NCBI RefSeq assembly: GCF_022812285.1
Contig: NZ_CP093300.1
Span: forward strand, 310,001-374,000
Source: Alkalihalobacillus sp. LMS39
Lineage (GTDB): Bacteria > Bacillota > Bacilli > Bacillales > Bacillaceae_F
Direction of reading: 5' to 3'
Length of the DNA stretch: 64,000 nucleotides
Each line of letters opens with the position of its first letter. Position 1 is the first letter of the stretch. The notes under the pieces were generated by a model. That model was not told the origin of the DNA. It searched no databases and saw nothing but the letters and a program-made list of their open reading frames with translations. A program made the position numbers and the translations under genes. Of this stretch, positions 42,950 to 51,610 are shown one piece after another.

Positions 42950-42977
42950 TTGACTTTTGTTTTAGGGGTGGTATTAT
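42950..42977 (+). promoter_or_regulatory. Promoter of the small zinc-ribbon gene
   Basis: TTGACT (42950-42955), a 16-base spacer and TATTAT (42972-42977) with an extended TGG. The AT-rich inverted sequence TAATAATCATTATTA lies just upstream, and AATGATAATGAAATTT lies at 42903. Both recall Fur-family sites but are imperfect. Confidence 0.6.
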
Positions 42978-43105
42978 ATTGTTATAAGGATTAGTTTCAA
43001 ATTAATTCTCATTCTACTCTCATGTAAGTAGGTATTCATTAATTGAATACCTACGATATATCAATCAACTAAAGAATAATAAACTTATCATAGGAGAACG
43101 AGTGT

Positions 43106-43210
43106 ATGAAAAACAAAAATCAACAGTGCCCAATTTGTCAGTCACAAATTAAAACGTTAAAGCATAGTCGTATATGCGGTTGCGGGACGAAGATAAACCA
43201 TAAAAATTAG
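43106..43210 (+). CDS. Tiny zinc-ribbon-like protein, 34 aa
   Basis: The ATG at 43106 follows TAGGAGA, and a good promoter lies about 130 bases upstream. The product has CPIC and later CGCG, four cysteines spaced as in half-size zinc ribbons, and is very basic. It is probably a zinc-binding peptide or nucleic-acid-binding protein. The imperfect Fur-family-like sites in its promoter hint at metal control, which is inference. It is too short for normal ORF cut-offs. Confidence 0.6.
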   Translation: MKNKNQQCPICQSQIKTLKHSRICGCGTKINHKN

Positions 43211-43290
43211 TGATAGATGAATGATAGCTTTCTCATTACAGAGGAGGTTTTTTCTTTTTTTGTAGAATGTCTCTAAAAAGGAGAATGTAG

Positions 43291-43461
43291 ATGATGAAGA
43301 AATTATGTAAATATGGTCTCCTGTTTGTTTGGGTTGTAGTATTTTTACATTATTATGGTCAGTTTATGCCAAAAAATATATTATTTCCTATCGTAGGAAT
43401 TCCAGTATTATTCATTAGTTGGAATGCTATCTCTCGCTTTTTGGATAAAGTACTAGAATAA
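43291..43461 (+). CDS. Small membrane protein, 56 aa
   Basis: The ATG at 43291 has AAAAGGAGAA upstream, and a terminator follows. There are two hydrophobic stretches (YGLLFVWVVVFLHYY and ILFPIVGIPVLFISWNAI) with a short loop and a charged C-terminus. It is a probable two-helix membrane protein. The family is not recognised. Confidence 0.65.
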   Translation: MMKKLCKYGLLFVWVVVFLHYYGQFMPKNILFPIVGIPVLFISWNAISRFLDKVLE

Positions 43462-43474
43462 AGGGTACAAAACA

Positions 43475-43499
43475 AAGCACTCAATTAGAGTGTTTTTTT
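43475..43499 (+). terminator. Rho-independent terminator
   Basis: CACTC, AATTA and GAGTG followed by seven T, after the 56-residue membrane protein gene. Confidence 0.75.
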
Positions 43500-43539
43500 G
43501 ATTTTAAGGGTGGTATAATTTGTAAAAAGAGGTGAGGCG

Positions 43540-44217
43540 ATGACGTTTCTTTTTCCCGCATGGGTAGAGTCTATTGTGAGATTTGGTATTATTTATTTAC
43601 TATTATTGTTTTATGGTTATATCGTGATTTACATATATAAAATGTTAAAGAAAAAAGAGAACGTCTGGGTAGCTGCTTTGATTATTATTCCTGCTGTAGT
43701 TGGAACGATACTCTTTCTCGAAAATCAATATAAAGTCATTTATCCAATCGATTACGATATCGTAATTAATGGGAAAGGTGAAATAGTAGGAAACACATTA
43801 AACAAACGTTTGGCTACAACTGATAACGATTTGTTTGTTTACAAAAATTCCCCTATACCGCAGGATACAGTTGTATATACTTTTGATACGAAGGATGGTC
43901 AAGAACAAGAGGTGGAAATCTTACTTACATACCCCGAGGCTGATGTTGAAACAATCATCAAGTTTTTTCATAAATACAAAGAAGTTGCTGAAGCGACTGA
44001 AAATAATGAAAGTATAGATTACTTTGCAAACCTATACTATTACCAAGAGATAGTAGAAGATGAGTTTGAAAGATATGTAAGTCAACAAATCGGTGGATGG
44101 AATAAAGAAGATGTAACGAATGATGTCTTAGCTGAAGTCATAGAAACCTTTATGACTGAAAAAGTGCAAGAGCATGAAAAAGAATTCTTTACAATAGAGT
44201 GGAATGAGGAAGGATAG
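43540..44217 (+). CDS. Membrane-anchored protein, unknown, 225 aa
   Basis: The ATG at 43540 follows AAGAGGTGAGG. Two helices (IVRFGIIYLLLLFYGYIVIYIY and VWVAALIIIPAVVGTILFL) occupy residues 11-60. They are followed by an acidic soluble domain of about 165 residues, probably outside the cell. That domain contains a small beta part (IDYDIVINGKGEIVGNTLNKRL, VVYTFDTKDGQ) and a helical, Glu-rich tail. The layout suggests a sensor or stress-type envelope protein. No family is recognised. Confidence 0.65.
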   Translation: MTFLFPAWVESIVRFGIIYLLLLFYGYIVIYIYKMLKKKENVWVAALIIIPAVVGTILFLENQYKVIYPIDYDIVINGKGEIVGNTLNKRLATTDNDLFVYKNSPIPQDTVVYTFDTKDGQEQEVEILLTYPEADVETIIKFFHKYKEVAEATENNESIDYFANLYYYQEIVEDEFERYVSQQIGGWNKEDVTNDVLAEVIETFMTEKVQEHEKEFFTIEWNEEG

Positions 44218-44233
44218 TTGTTTCTCTCAAATC

Positions 44234-44418
44234 TTACGGACATGTATTCCGCTATTTTTAAAAAAAGTAACGTTTATCAGATGCTATCGGACATTTGTTC
44301 CGTTACATTAGGAAAACGAGCAGATTTGGCGCTCATTTTAAGTATATAGCGGAACAAATGTCCGATAGAAATGTAAATAGGTTTGTTTTCTATGGGATAG
44401 CGGAATGAATGTCCGTAA
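44234..44418. repeat. Four-palindrome intergenic element, copy C
   Basis: Motifs forward at 44234 and 44285, reverse at 44347 and 44398, with start spacings of 51, 62 and 51. The second forward and first reverse motifs are exact complements in their 15-bp core. The spacer TAACGTTTATCAGAT after motif 1 resembles the one in copy A. Confidence 0.93.
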
Positions 44419-44714
44419 CGAAAAGTATTTATTTTCTGGAAGAGATGATATTGGCAAAAATATAATCATCTATTGGGGAGACTCAACGGTATCTGAGCTG
44501 CCTTTTTCGGTATTCTTACCTCTTATTGTAGTTTTCAATCTTGGATTCTTATTATTAGCACGAAGTACAGGATGACTAGCCTTTTTAGAAAATTGAACAC
44601 AAGAGGTAGGGATTGGTTGAAGACAGTAAAAAAATATCTATCTCTCGTTTGGAAAAGATGGTAGGATAAGGTTGTGAAATGTTAAAAACTGTATAAAGAG
44701 TTTAGGTGGTTGTG
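44419..44714. other. Gene-free stretch with a short open frame
   Basis: An open frame 44405-44575 without a ribosome site ends with a hydrophobic stretch (FSVFLPLIVVFNLGFLLLAR). It could be a remnant or a chance frame. Otherwise only the AGGTGG site of the response regulator is visible. Confidence 0.3.
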
Positions 44715-45836
44715 ATGATACGAGCTGTACTAATTGACGACGAGCCATTGGCGATTCAGTTACTTCAGAGTAAATTAAAAGCAATGAATGGCTATCAGAT
44801 TGTTGGCACATATACTTCGGAACTAAAGATAAAAGATCAAGTTGAAAGCATAGACTTTGACGTTGCTTTTATAGATATTAATTTAAAGTCAATGAGTGGG
44901 ATAGATCTCGCCGAATATTTACTCTCAAAAAAAGGAACCCTACAAATTGTTTTTGTTACAGCCTATGATGAGTATGCCATTAAAGCTTTCGAACTGCATG
45001 CTGTTGATTATTTATTGAAACCTGTTTCTAATGAAAGGTTAAAGAAAACAACTGAGCGTTTAAGAGAAACGTTAAGTTTGTTTAAGAACCAGGAAGTTGC
45101 ATTAACACAAACGGTTACGATTACATGTTTCTTAGAGTTAATGGTTTATTTTAATGGGGAGCTTGTCAACTGGAAGACTAATAAAGTAAAAGAGTTATTT
45201 GCTTATCTCTTAACGCACCATCGAAAGTATGTTGATCGGGATGTAATCATTGAAGCATTATGGCCAGATTATGATTTTAAGAAATCGAAAATTCATTTGC
45301 ACACTTGTATTTATCATTTGCGTAAACTCTTGCAAGCGCTAGGATTTGAAAAAGCAATATCTTTTTCGAATAAGTGTTATTCATTAACACTTAAGGGGAT
45401 AAAAACGGATGTTGAAGAATGGCATGACTTGTTGCATGGTTTTGAGCTTGATAAAAACGGGTTTACTGAAGCTAATTTTGACCGGGTGCTGACTATCTAT
45501 ATAGGGAAATATTTTGAACGTAATGACTATGAATGGGCGAAGGAACAAGCTTTAACCTATCATTATAGGATGAATAGCTTTTTGAAAGAAATAGAAATAA
45601 TTTATAGTGAGAGACACAAATATGATAAGTCACTACAATGCTTGTTGTTGTTAATGCAAGATGATCCGTACTCTGAAGACTTGATAAAGAAGGCATTTCA
45701 TCTACTTATCAATACCGATCAAAAAAGTCGCATCCATTCATTGTATCGTAGCTTTGTTCTTCGCCTTGAGCAAGACTTAGCATTAGAACCAACGGGAGAA
45801 TTACAAGACTATTATCGTGAACTGGTTAGTCAATAG
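44715..45836 (+). CDS. Response regulator with OmpR-like DNA-binding and BTAD domains
   Basis: Cytoplasmic regulator of 373 aa. The receiver is residues 1-115 (IRAVLIDDEPLAI, phosphoacceptor in VAFIDINLKSMSG, VTAYDEYAIKAF, DYLLKPV). A winged helix follows, residues 130-220 (VKELFAYLLTHHRKYVDRDV, WPDYDFKKSKIHLHTCIYHLRKLL). The C-terminal BTAD helical repeats resemble SARP activators (DDPYSEDLIKKAFHLL, LDLALEPTGELQDYYREL-like end). The start at 44715 follows AGGTGG. It directly precedes the giant adhesin gene, with a terminator between. The sensor kinase lies convergently beyond the adhesin. Confidence 0.92.
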   Translation: MIRAVLIDDEPLAIQLLQSKLKAMNGYQIVGTYTSELKIKDQVESIDFDVAFIDINLKSMSGIDLAEYLLSKKGTLQIVFVTAYDEYAIKAFELHAVDYLLKPVSNERLKKTTERLRETLSLFKNQEVALTQTVTITCFLELMVYFNGELVNWKTNKVKELFAYLLTHHRKYVDRDVIIEALWPDYDFKKSKIHLHTCIYHLRKLLQALGFEKAISFSNKCYSLTLKGIKTDVEEWHDLLHGFELDKNGFTEANFDRVLTIYIGKYFERNDYEWAKEQALTYHYRMNSFLKEIEIIYSERHKYDKSLQCLLLLMQDDPYSEDLIKKAFHLLINTDQKSRIHSLYRSFVLRLEQDLALEPTGELQDYYRELVSQ

Positions 45837-45849
45837 TGTTTAATAATGA

Positions 45850-45890
45850 AAAGTCACTGAAAGTTTCTATCTTTCAGTGACTTTTTTTAA
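45850..45890 (+). terminator. Rho-independent terminator after the response regulator
   Basis: AAGTCACTGAAAG and its complement, a 7-base loop and a run of seven T. Confidence 0.92.
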
Positions 45891-45990
45891 TTTAAGTAAA
45901 GTTTAAGCACTTGTTGATATTCTAGTGGGTGGTAAAGATTAACTAGGCAATGAGTATTGTAAAGCTAGAACGAAAGGAGAAATACTTAAT

Positions 45991-48900
45991 ATGGTAAAAC
46001 GTAAATTAATGATGATTATGCTATCGTTATTATTAGTTTTTAGTTCACTACAATCTGCTGGATTGGTCGTTGCAGAGAGTATAGAACATGAGCAGCAAGA
46101 GGTAGAGATAACAAAAATAGAAGAGGAAAACGACTCCGAGGATGCTCTAGAGGAACATCAATTAGGAGAGGAAGATCTTGAGCAAGAACGACTTGGAAAG
46201 GACGAAAATGAACTTAGACAAGTGGAAGAAGAACATCATATTAAAGAAGTAGAAGAAAATGCTGACGAATCTTTACCGGTAAGTGCATTAAATAATGTGG
46301 ATGAAGAGATTACAGAGAATATTTTATCATCTGTCGTTCTCAAGTACATCGATCAAAAAGGTGAGCGTAATGATGTACCCCAACCTATGCCTCATCCATC
46401 TAAAGAAGTATTAGATTTAGAGATTCAATATTCTTGGGAACTTCGCGACAACCTTCCTGATAACCATGGTTACCGAGCGGGGGCAACTTACCATTTCCAA
46501 CTTCCTGATATTTTTGTAGTGTTTAACGAAGTATCTGGTGATTTATTTGATGGTAATGGAGGAAGTGTAGGAACTTATGTATTAGATATGAATCGAAATG
46601 TAACCATCACATTTAATGAGAATATTGAAAACCGCTTTAATGTGAAAGGGATGCTCCAATTTCGGACAGAAATACGCGAAGATATAACCGGTGATTTAGA
46701 GCAAACGGTTCGAATTGAAATAAAAGATGGAGAAGTTGTTGAAATTCCAATCTCCTTTGAGTCAAATGTTAGCTCGACGATTAATAAGCGAGGAATACCA
46801 AACCGTAGTTATAATGCGGAGTCGATTACATGGGAAATTGATTTCAATAAAAAATACGAAACGGTGACAAACGCGGTAGTAAGTGACCCTATTCAAGCAG
46901 GACAAAAGGTTGATAGGGATTCTATAAAGTTATATCATCTCCATCTCGACTTGGAAGGTAATGTAACAAGAGGCGATATGGTAGACTCAAGCCAGTATAA
47001 GGTTGTTACTGAAAACGGAGAGTTTGATATTGTATTTGAAAATCAAATTCATTCAGCATATCGTCTTGAGTTTGAAACAATAATTACAAATGAAGAAGGA
47101 ACAAATTATAGAAATGAGGCAGTATTTAAAGGTGATGAAATAAACGATTTATCTGCTACTGCTTCAGTAACAGTAGGGCGCGGGAAAGCCCTTGATAAAA
47201 ACACGACTGGCTATCATGGGCCATCTCAAACTATCATGTGGGAGATTAAACTCAATTATAACGAGAAAACACTAGCAGAAGCAGAAGCTGTTGTTCGTGA
47301 CTGGTTTACGGATACTCACCAGTTAGTACCTGATAGCTTTGAAGTTTATGAGGTTACTATTGATGAGAATGGCAATGAGGCAAGTACAACAAAGGTTACG
47401 GAAGGCTATACTTTCGCTGATATTTTTAGTGAAGGGTTCAACGGTTTTGAACTTCAGTTTGAGGGAGGAATTACTAAAGCGTTTAAAATCCAGTACAAAA
47501 CGGTTTCAAACGATAGAGTGTTCCATAATCAAACGATTGCAAATACAGTTGAATTTAATGGGGAAACCAAAAAAGCAGAAAGACATACAGTGCAACAAAT
47601 TTTATCAAAAACACATCGTAACGTTAAATATAATGACAAAACGGTAGATTGGGAAATCGTTATTAATGCGGATGAATATGAAATGAATTCCCTTGAATTA
47701 ATAGACACCTTTGAAAATAGGGGATTATTGTTAGAGGAAGAAACAATAACAATTGACGGGCTCAATAAGTCTGAATATGAGGTTAAGAACTTTGATGAAC
47801 AAGGCTTTATTATTGAATTTAATCAGCCGGTTAATAAGAAAATTATAGTTCGTTATACAACAATATTCGATTTTGAACAGAGAAAAGATATTACGGATGA
47901 TAGATTTCAAAATCATGTCAAGTTAGGATGGATAGACGAAGACGGGAATTCAGCTGAAAAAGAAGGTTCTCACTATTTTGTACCGGATGATTTTACGAAG
48001 CACAATGGTTTTAAACAGGGGTCATATAATGCTATTTTAAAAGAAATCACATGGACAATTGGTGTAAACTATAACTTGAAAGAAATTGAACAAGCACAAG
48101 TTGTAGATTATATTTTAGGGAATCAAAGTCTTCTTAATGGCTCAATTACAGTATACCATGGCCATTTACAAGGTGGTACGAATCAGCTGGTTAAAGGTGA
48201 AAGAGTAGATGAAAGCGAATATTCAATTGACTTTGATATTAAGGATGGCGAAGAAAATCCAGGATTTAAGATTGATTTTGGCTTGATTCAAACACCGTAT
48301 ATTATTGAATATCGCACATCGTTAGTGGATAGACTTATTGAACAAACATATGATAACAACGCCTATTTATATAATGCTAATACAGAAATAACACAATTGA
48401 CTGCGAGAACAAGTGTTAGAGATGGAGGAACGTACACAAAAAAACGTGCTGAGCAAAATGGACGAATGATGAACTGGGAGGTTGAAATAAATTCAGGTCA
48501 ATCGGCCATTTCTAATGTTGTGGTCACCGACATTCCTAGTCCAAATCAAATTATATTAAGAGATAGTTTTTCTTTATATCCAACTGAAGCTAGTGAAGGT
48601 GGCCACCTAACAATAAGTGACGCACCTTTAATTGAGGGTGAAGATTATCAGCTAGTATTTTTAACTAATGAAGATGATGAAGAGTACTTTGAATTACGAT
48701 TTACACGCTCCATTGACCGTGCCTATATTCTTCGGTATCAAACATATGTAATGGCTAGGGATCGGGATTATGTCACTAATAATGCTCAGTTAATGGCTGC
48801 AGAAGAAAATATGCCAACTGATACGAGTTCTTCAGAGAGAGTTCAAGTCCGTATTACATCTGGAGGTGGAACAGGATCTGGTGAGACGGGGATTTTAACA

Positions 48901-51573
48901 GTTAAAAAAACGGATGCCGAGCACCTTCTATTAGAAGGAGCAAGATTTGCTTTATACGATGAGACAGGTACGATTCGTATTCGGACAGGAGTTACGGATA
49001 AAAATGGTGAACTGAGATTTACCAACATTTTGCATGGTAATTATTTGATTAAGGAAATTGAAGCACCTGATGGATATTTAATCCGTAAAGATTCTGTAGA
49101 AGTGACAATTGACAAACCAGAAAACGAAATTTCGATTATCAATGATCGACTTATATACGAAGTTGAACTGGTGAAGGTCGATGGCTATGATGGAACGGTC
49201 CTTCCGGGCGCTATTTTTGAGTTGCGTGGTGAGAGTGGAAATATACTAGGCACGTTTGAAACGAATGATAACGGTCGTATTATTGTAGTTGATTTAACAC
49301 CAGGTAAATACCAATTCATTGAAGTAAGCCCTCCACAGCATTACGAGAATAAACAAAAAGCTATTGAATTTGAAATATTTGAGAATCAAACCGAGCGTTT
49401 GACATTAGAGGTAGAAAATGAGCTTCAAACAGGATCAGTTCAATTAAATAAAGTCGATGAGTATAACGATGAACCGTTAGAAGGAGCTACTTTCCAACTA
49501 ATTGATGATAATGGAAATGTGTATAAAGATTCTTTAACTACTAATGAACAAGGACGTATAGTAGTTGAGAACCTTCGACCGGGTAATTATCAATTCATTG
49601 AAGTAGAACCACCAGACCATTACAATTTAGATGAAACACCGGTACCGTTTACAATTATCGGTTCCCAGGTTGAAACTTTAGTAGTGGAGGTTAAGAACAG
49701 CTTAATCCCCGGTTCAGTGGAATTAATAAAAGTAGATGATGTTACAGGTGAAAGGATAGAAGGATCTACTTTTAAACTTGAAACAACTAGAGGTACATTA
49801 GTGTTAGAAGATTTGGTTACAGATGAAAAAGGTTCAATAGTTGTCAGTAATCTTCGCCCTGGAGAATACCGATTTATTGAGGTTGAAGCACCAGACCATT
49901 ATGTAGTAAATAACGAGCCTCTAGAATTTGTAATTGAAAAATCACAAAAAGAAAGATTAGAAGTTATATTCGAAAATAGTCTAATGCCTGGAGCAGTTCG
50001 ATTAACCAAAGTGGATGATGTAACAGGTGAGCCTTTAGCCGGGGCGATATTTAAACTTTTAGATGATAAAGACACAGTTGTGAAGGAGAACTTGACTACA
50101 AATCAAGATGGTCAAATTGTGGTTGATGGATTGCGACCGGGTAATTACGAATTTGTTGAAGTGAAAGCTCCAGAGCACTATGTGTTAGATGAGGGTTCAA
50201 TTGCGTTTGAAATCAAACATTCGCAAAAGAACATTGTTGAATTGAAGAAGGAAAATCGTCTAATTTCAGGAGCAGTCGAACTAGTGAAAATGGACGTTGA
50301 TACAAATGAAACGCTAGCAGGAGCAGTGTTCCGTCTTGAAGATGCAGATGGTGAAATGATTATTGATAATCTCCAAACAGATAAAGATGGTCGAATTGTA
50401 GTTGAAAACCTTCGGCCAGGGCTGTACCATTTTGTAGAAGTTAAAGCACCGACGAATTATCAAATAGAGCGTGAACCAATTGTATTCTCCATCGAGAAAA
50501 GTCAAGAGGAACGACTTGAGCTTGTCGTTGACAATCAGCTTATATTAGGAAGTGTCGTATTAACGAAGGTTGACCAAGATGAATCAGCTATTACGCTACA
50601 AGGGGCTGTATTTAATCTAGAAACAATCGAAGGTACAGTTATAGCCCAAGACTTGGTAACAGATGAAAATGGTCAAATTAGTGTCGATTCGCTTTATCCT
50701 GGAGAGTATCGGTTTGTGGAAACAAAAGCACCAGAGCATTATAAACTATTAACAGAAAAAATTGAGTTCAGTATTGAATATTCTCAAGAAGAAGCGTTAT
50801 TGCTAACGGTTGGAAATGAACTGATTTCAGGTGCTGTACTCCTCCAAAAAATAGATTCGTCCACTGGGGAACCTTTAGCAAATGCATCATTTGATTTAAT
50901 GGATGATAACGGAACTTACCTAGAAAGAGGTCGAAAAACAAATGAAAATGGCCAAATATATTTTGCAGAGCTCAAACCTGGTAAATATTCATTTGTAGAA
51001 GTAGAGGCACCCACCCATTATCATGTAGATTCGACTCCAATTGAATTTGAGATTCTCGCTTCCCAAGAAAAAATGCTAGTTGTTCAGGTAGATAACGAAT
51101 TAATCCTTGGCTCACTTGAAGTTATCAAGGTGGATAGCGAAGATAGAAAAGCTCTAGAGGGAGCGGTTTTCTCTATTACTGATGTTGAGGGAGATATTAT
51201 GTATGACCAGCTAGTATCAGATTCACAAGGACGAATATTAGTAGAAGGCTTACGCCCGGGCTCCTATATGTTAAAAGAGACGAAAGCACCGACAGGTTAT
51301 GCATTAAAAGAAGACCAACTTTTATTTGAAATTGATTATTCTCAAGAGAAGATTCTTCAGCTTGTCATTGAGAATGAAAAACTTGATACGGTTGCTGACT
51401 CTGGCTTTGTTGAAGGAGAGAAGAAAGAAGAACAGTCAGATTCCGGTGAGCAATTTTTACCTGTAACAGGTGATCCTTTTATTTGGAGAATGTTAATACT
51501 CGGTATTATCTCATTACTTGCCGGTATTCTTCTTGTAGTAAGTAGAAGACCTCGCCAAACAATACGAGATTAG
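45991..51573 (+). CDS. Giant LPXTG-anchored adhesin with collagen-binding-like and nine Cna_B repeats
   Basis: Wall protein of 1860 aa. A signal peptide (residues 1-28) is followed by an acidic Glu-rich segment to about 95 and an adhesin-like beta region to about 265. About five tandem domains of roughly 130 residues follow, each with a W-E-I core (SITWEIDFN, TIMWEIKLN, TVDWEIVIN, EITWTIGVN, MMNWEVEIN). From about 978 come nine Cna_B/SpaA-type repeats of 91-94 residues. Their KVD lysine, EVEAP glutamate and terminal Asn can form isopeptide bonds. LPVTG at 1823-1827, a membrane helix and RRPRQ complete the sorting signal. AAAGGAGA precedes the ATG. Surface adhesion is inferred. Confidence 0.94.
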   Translation: MVKRKLMMIMLSLLLVFSSLQSAGLVVAESIEHEQQEVEITKIEEENDSEDALEEHQLGEEDLEQERLGKDENELRQVEEEHHIKEVEENADESLPVSALNNVDEEITENILSSVVLKYIDQKGERNDVPQPMPHPSKEVLDLEIQYSWELRDNLPDNHGYRAGATYHFQLPDIFVVFNEVSGDLFDGNGGSVGTYVLDMNRNVTITFNENIENRFNVKGMLQFRTEIREDITGDLEQTVRIEIKDGEVVEIPISFESNVSSTINKRGIPNRSYNAESITWEIDFNKKYETVTNAVVSDPIQAGQKVDRDSIKLYHLHLDLEGNVTRGDMVDSSQYKVVTENGEFDIVFENQIHSAYRLEFETIITNEEGTNYRNEAVFKGDEINDLSATASVTVGRGKALDKNTTGYHGPSQTIMWEIKLNYNEKTLAEAEAVVRDWFTDTHQLVPDSFEVYEVTIDENGNEASTTKVTEGYTFADIFSEGFNGFELQFEGGITKAFKIQYKTVSNDRVFHNQTIANTVEFNGETKKAERHTVQQILSKTHRNVKYNDKTVDWEIVINADEYEMNSLELIDTFENRGLLLEEETITIDGLNKSEYEVKNFDEQGFIIEFNQPVNKKIIVRYTTIFDFEQRKDITDDRFQNHVKLGWIDEDGNSAEKEGSHYFVPDDFTKHNGFKQGSYNAILKEITWTIGVNYNLKEIEQAQVVDYILGNQSLLNGSITVYHGHLQGGTNQLVKGERVDESEYSIDFDIKDGEENPGFKIDFGLIQTPYIIEYRTSLVDRLIEQTYDNNAYLYNANTEITQLTARTSVRDGGTYTKKRAEQNGRMMNWEVEINSGQSAISNVVVTDIPSPNQIILRDSFSLYPTEASEGGHLTISDAPLIEGEDYQLVFLTNEDDEEYFELRFTRSIDRAYILRYQTYVMARDRDYVTNNAQLMAAEENMPTDTSSSERVQVRITSGGGTGSGETGILTVKKTDAEHLLLEGARFALYDETGTIRIRTGVTDKNGELRFTNILHGNYLIKEIEAPDGYLIRKDSVEVTIDKPENEISIINDRLIYEVELVKVDGYDGTVLPGAIFELRGESGNILGTFETNDNGRIIVVDLTPGKYQFIEVSPPQHYENKQKAIEFEIFENQTERLTLEVENELQTGSVQLNKVDEYNDEPLEGATFQLIDDNGNVYKDSLTTNEQGRIVVENLRPGNYQFIEVEPPDHYNLDETPVPFTIIGSQVETLVVEVKNSLIPGSVELIKVDDVTGERIEGSTFKLETTRGTLVLEDLVTDEKGSIVVSNLRPGEYRFIEVEAPDHYVVNNEPLEFVIEKSQKERLEVIFENSLMPGAVRLTKVDDVTGEPLAGAIFKLLDDKDTVVKENLTTNQDGQIVVDGLRPGNYEFVEVKAPEHYVLDEGSIAFEIKHSQKNIVELKKENRLISGAVELVKMDVDTNETLAGAVFRLEDADGEMIIDNLQTDKDGRIVVENLRPGLYHFVEVKAPTNYQIEREPIVFSIEKSQEERLELVVDNQLILGSVVLTKVDQDESAITLQGAVFNLETIEGTVIAQDLVTDENGQISVDSLYPGEYRFVETKAPEHYKLLTEKIEFSIEYSQEEALLLTVGNELISGAVLLQKIDSSTGEPLANASFDLMDDNGTYLERGRKTNENGQIYFAELKPGKYSFVEVEAPTHYHVDSTPIEFEILASQEKMLVVQVDNELILGSLEVIKVDSEDRKALEGAVFSITDVEGDIMYDQLVSDSQGRILVEGLRPGSYMLKETKAPTGYALKEDQLLFEIDYSQEKILQLVIENEKLDTVADSGFVEGEKKEEQSDSGEQFLPVTGDPFIWRMLILGIISLLAGILLVVSRRPRQTIRD

Positions 51574-51575
51574 AG

Positions 51576-51610
51576 AAAAGGACTAACCTTAGATTCAGGT
51601 TAGTCCTTTT
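51576..51610. terminator. Bidirectional terminator between adhesin and sensor kinase genes
   Basis: AAAAGGACTAACC and its complement with a 9-base loop. The right arm includes the last codons of the convergent kinase gene. Confidence 0.85.
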
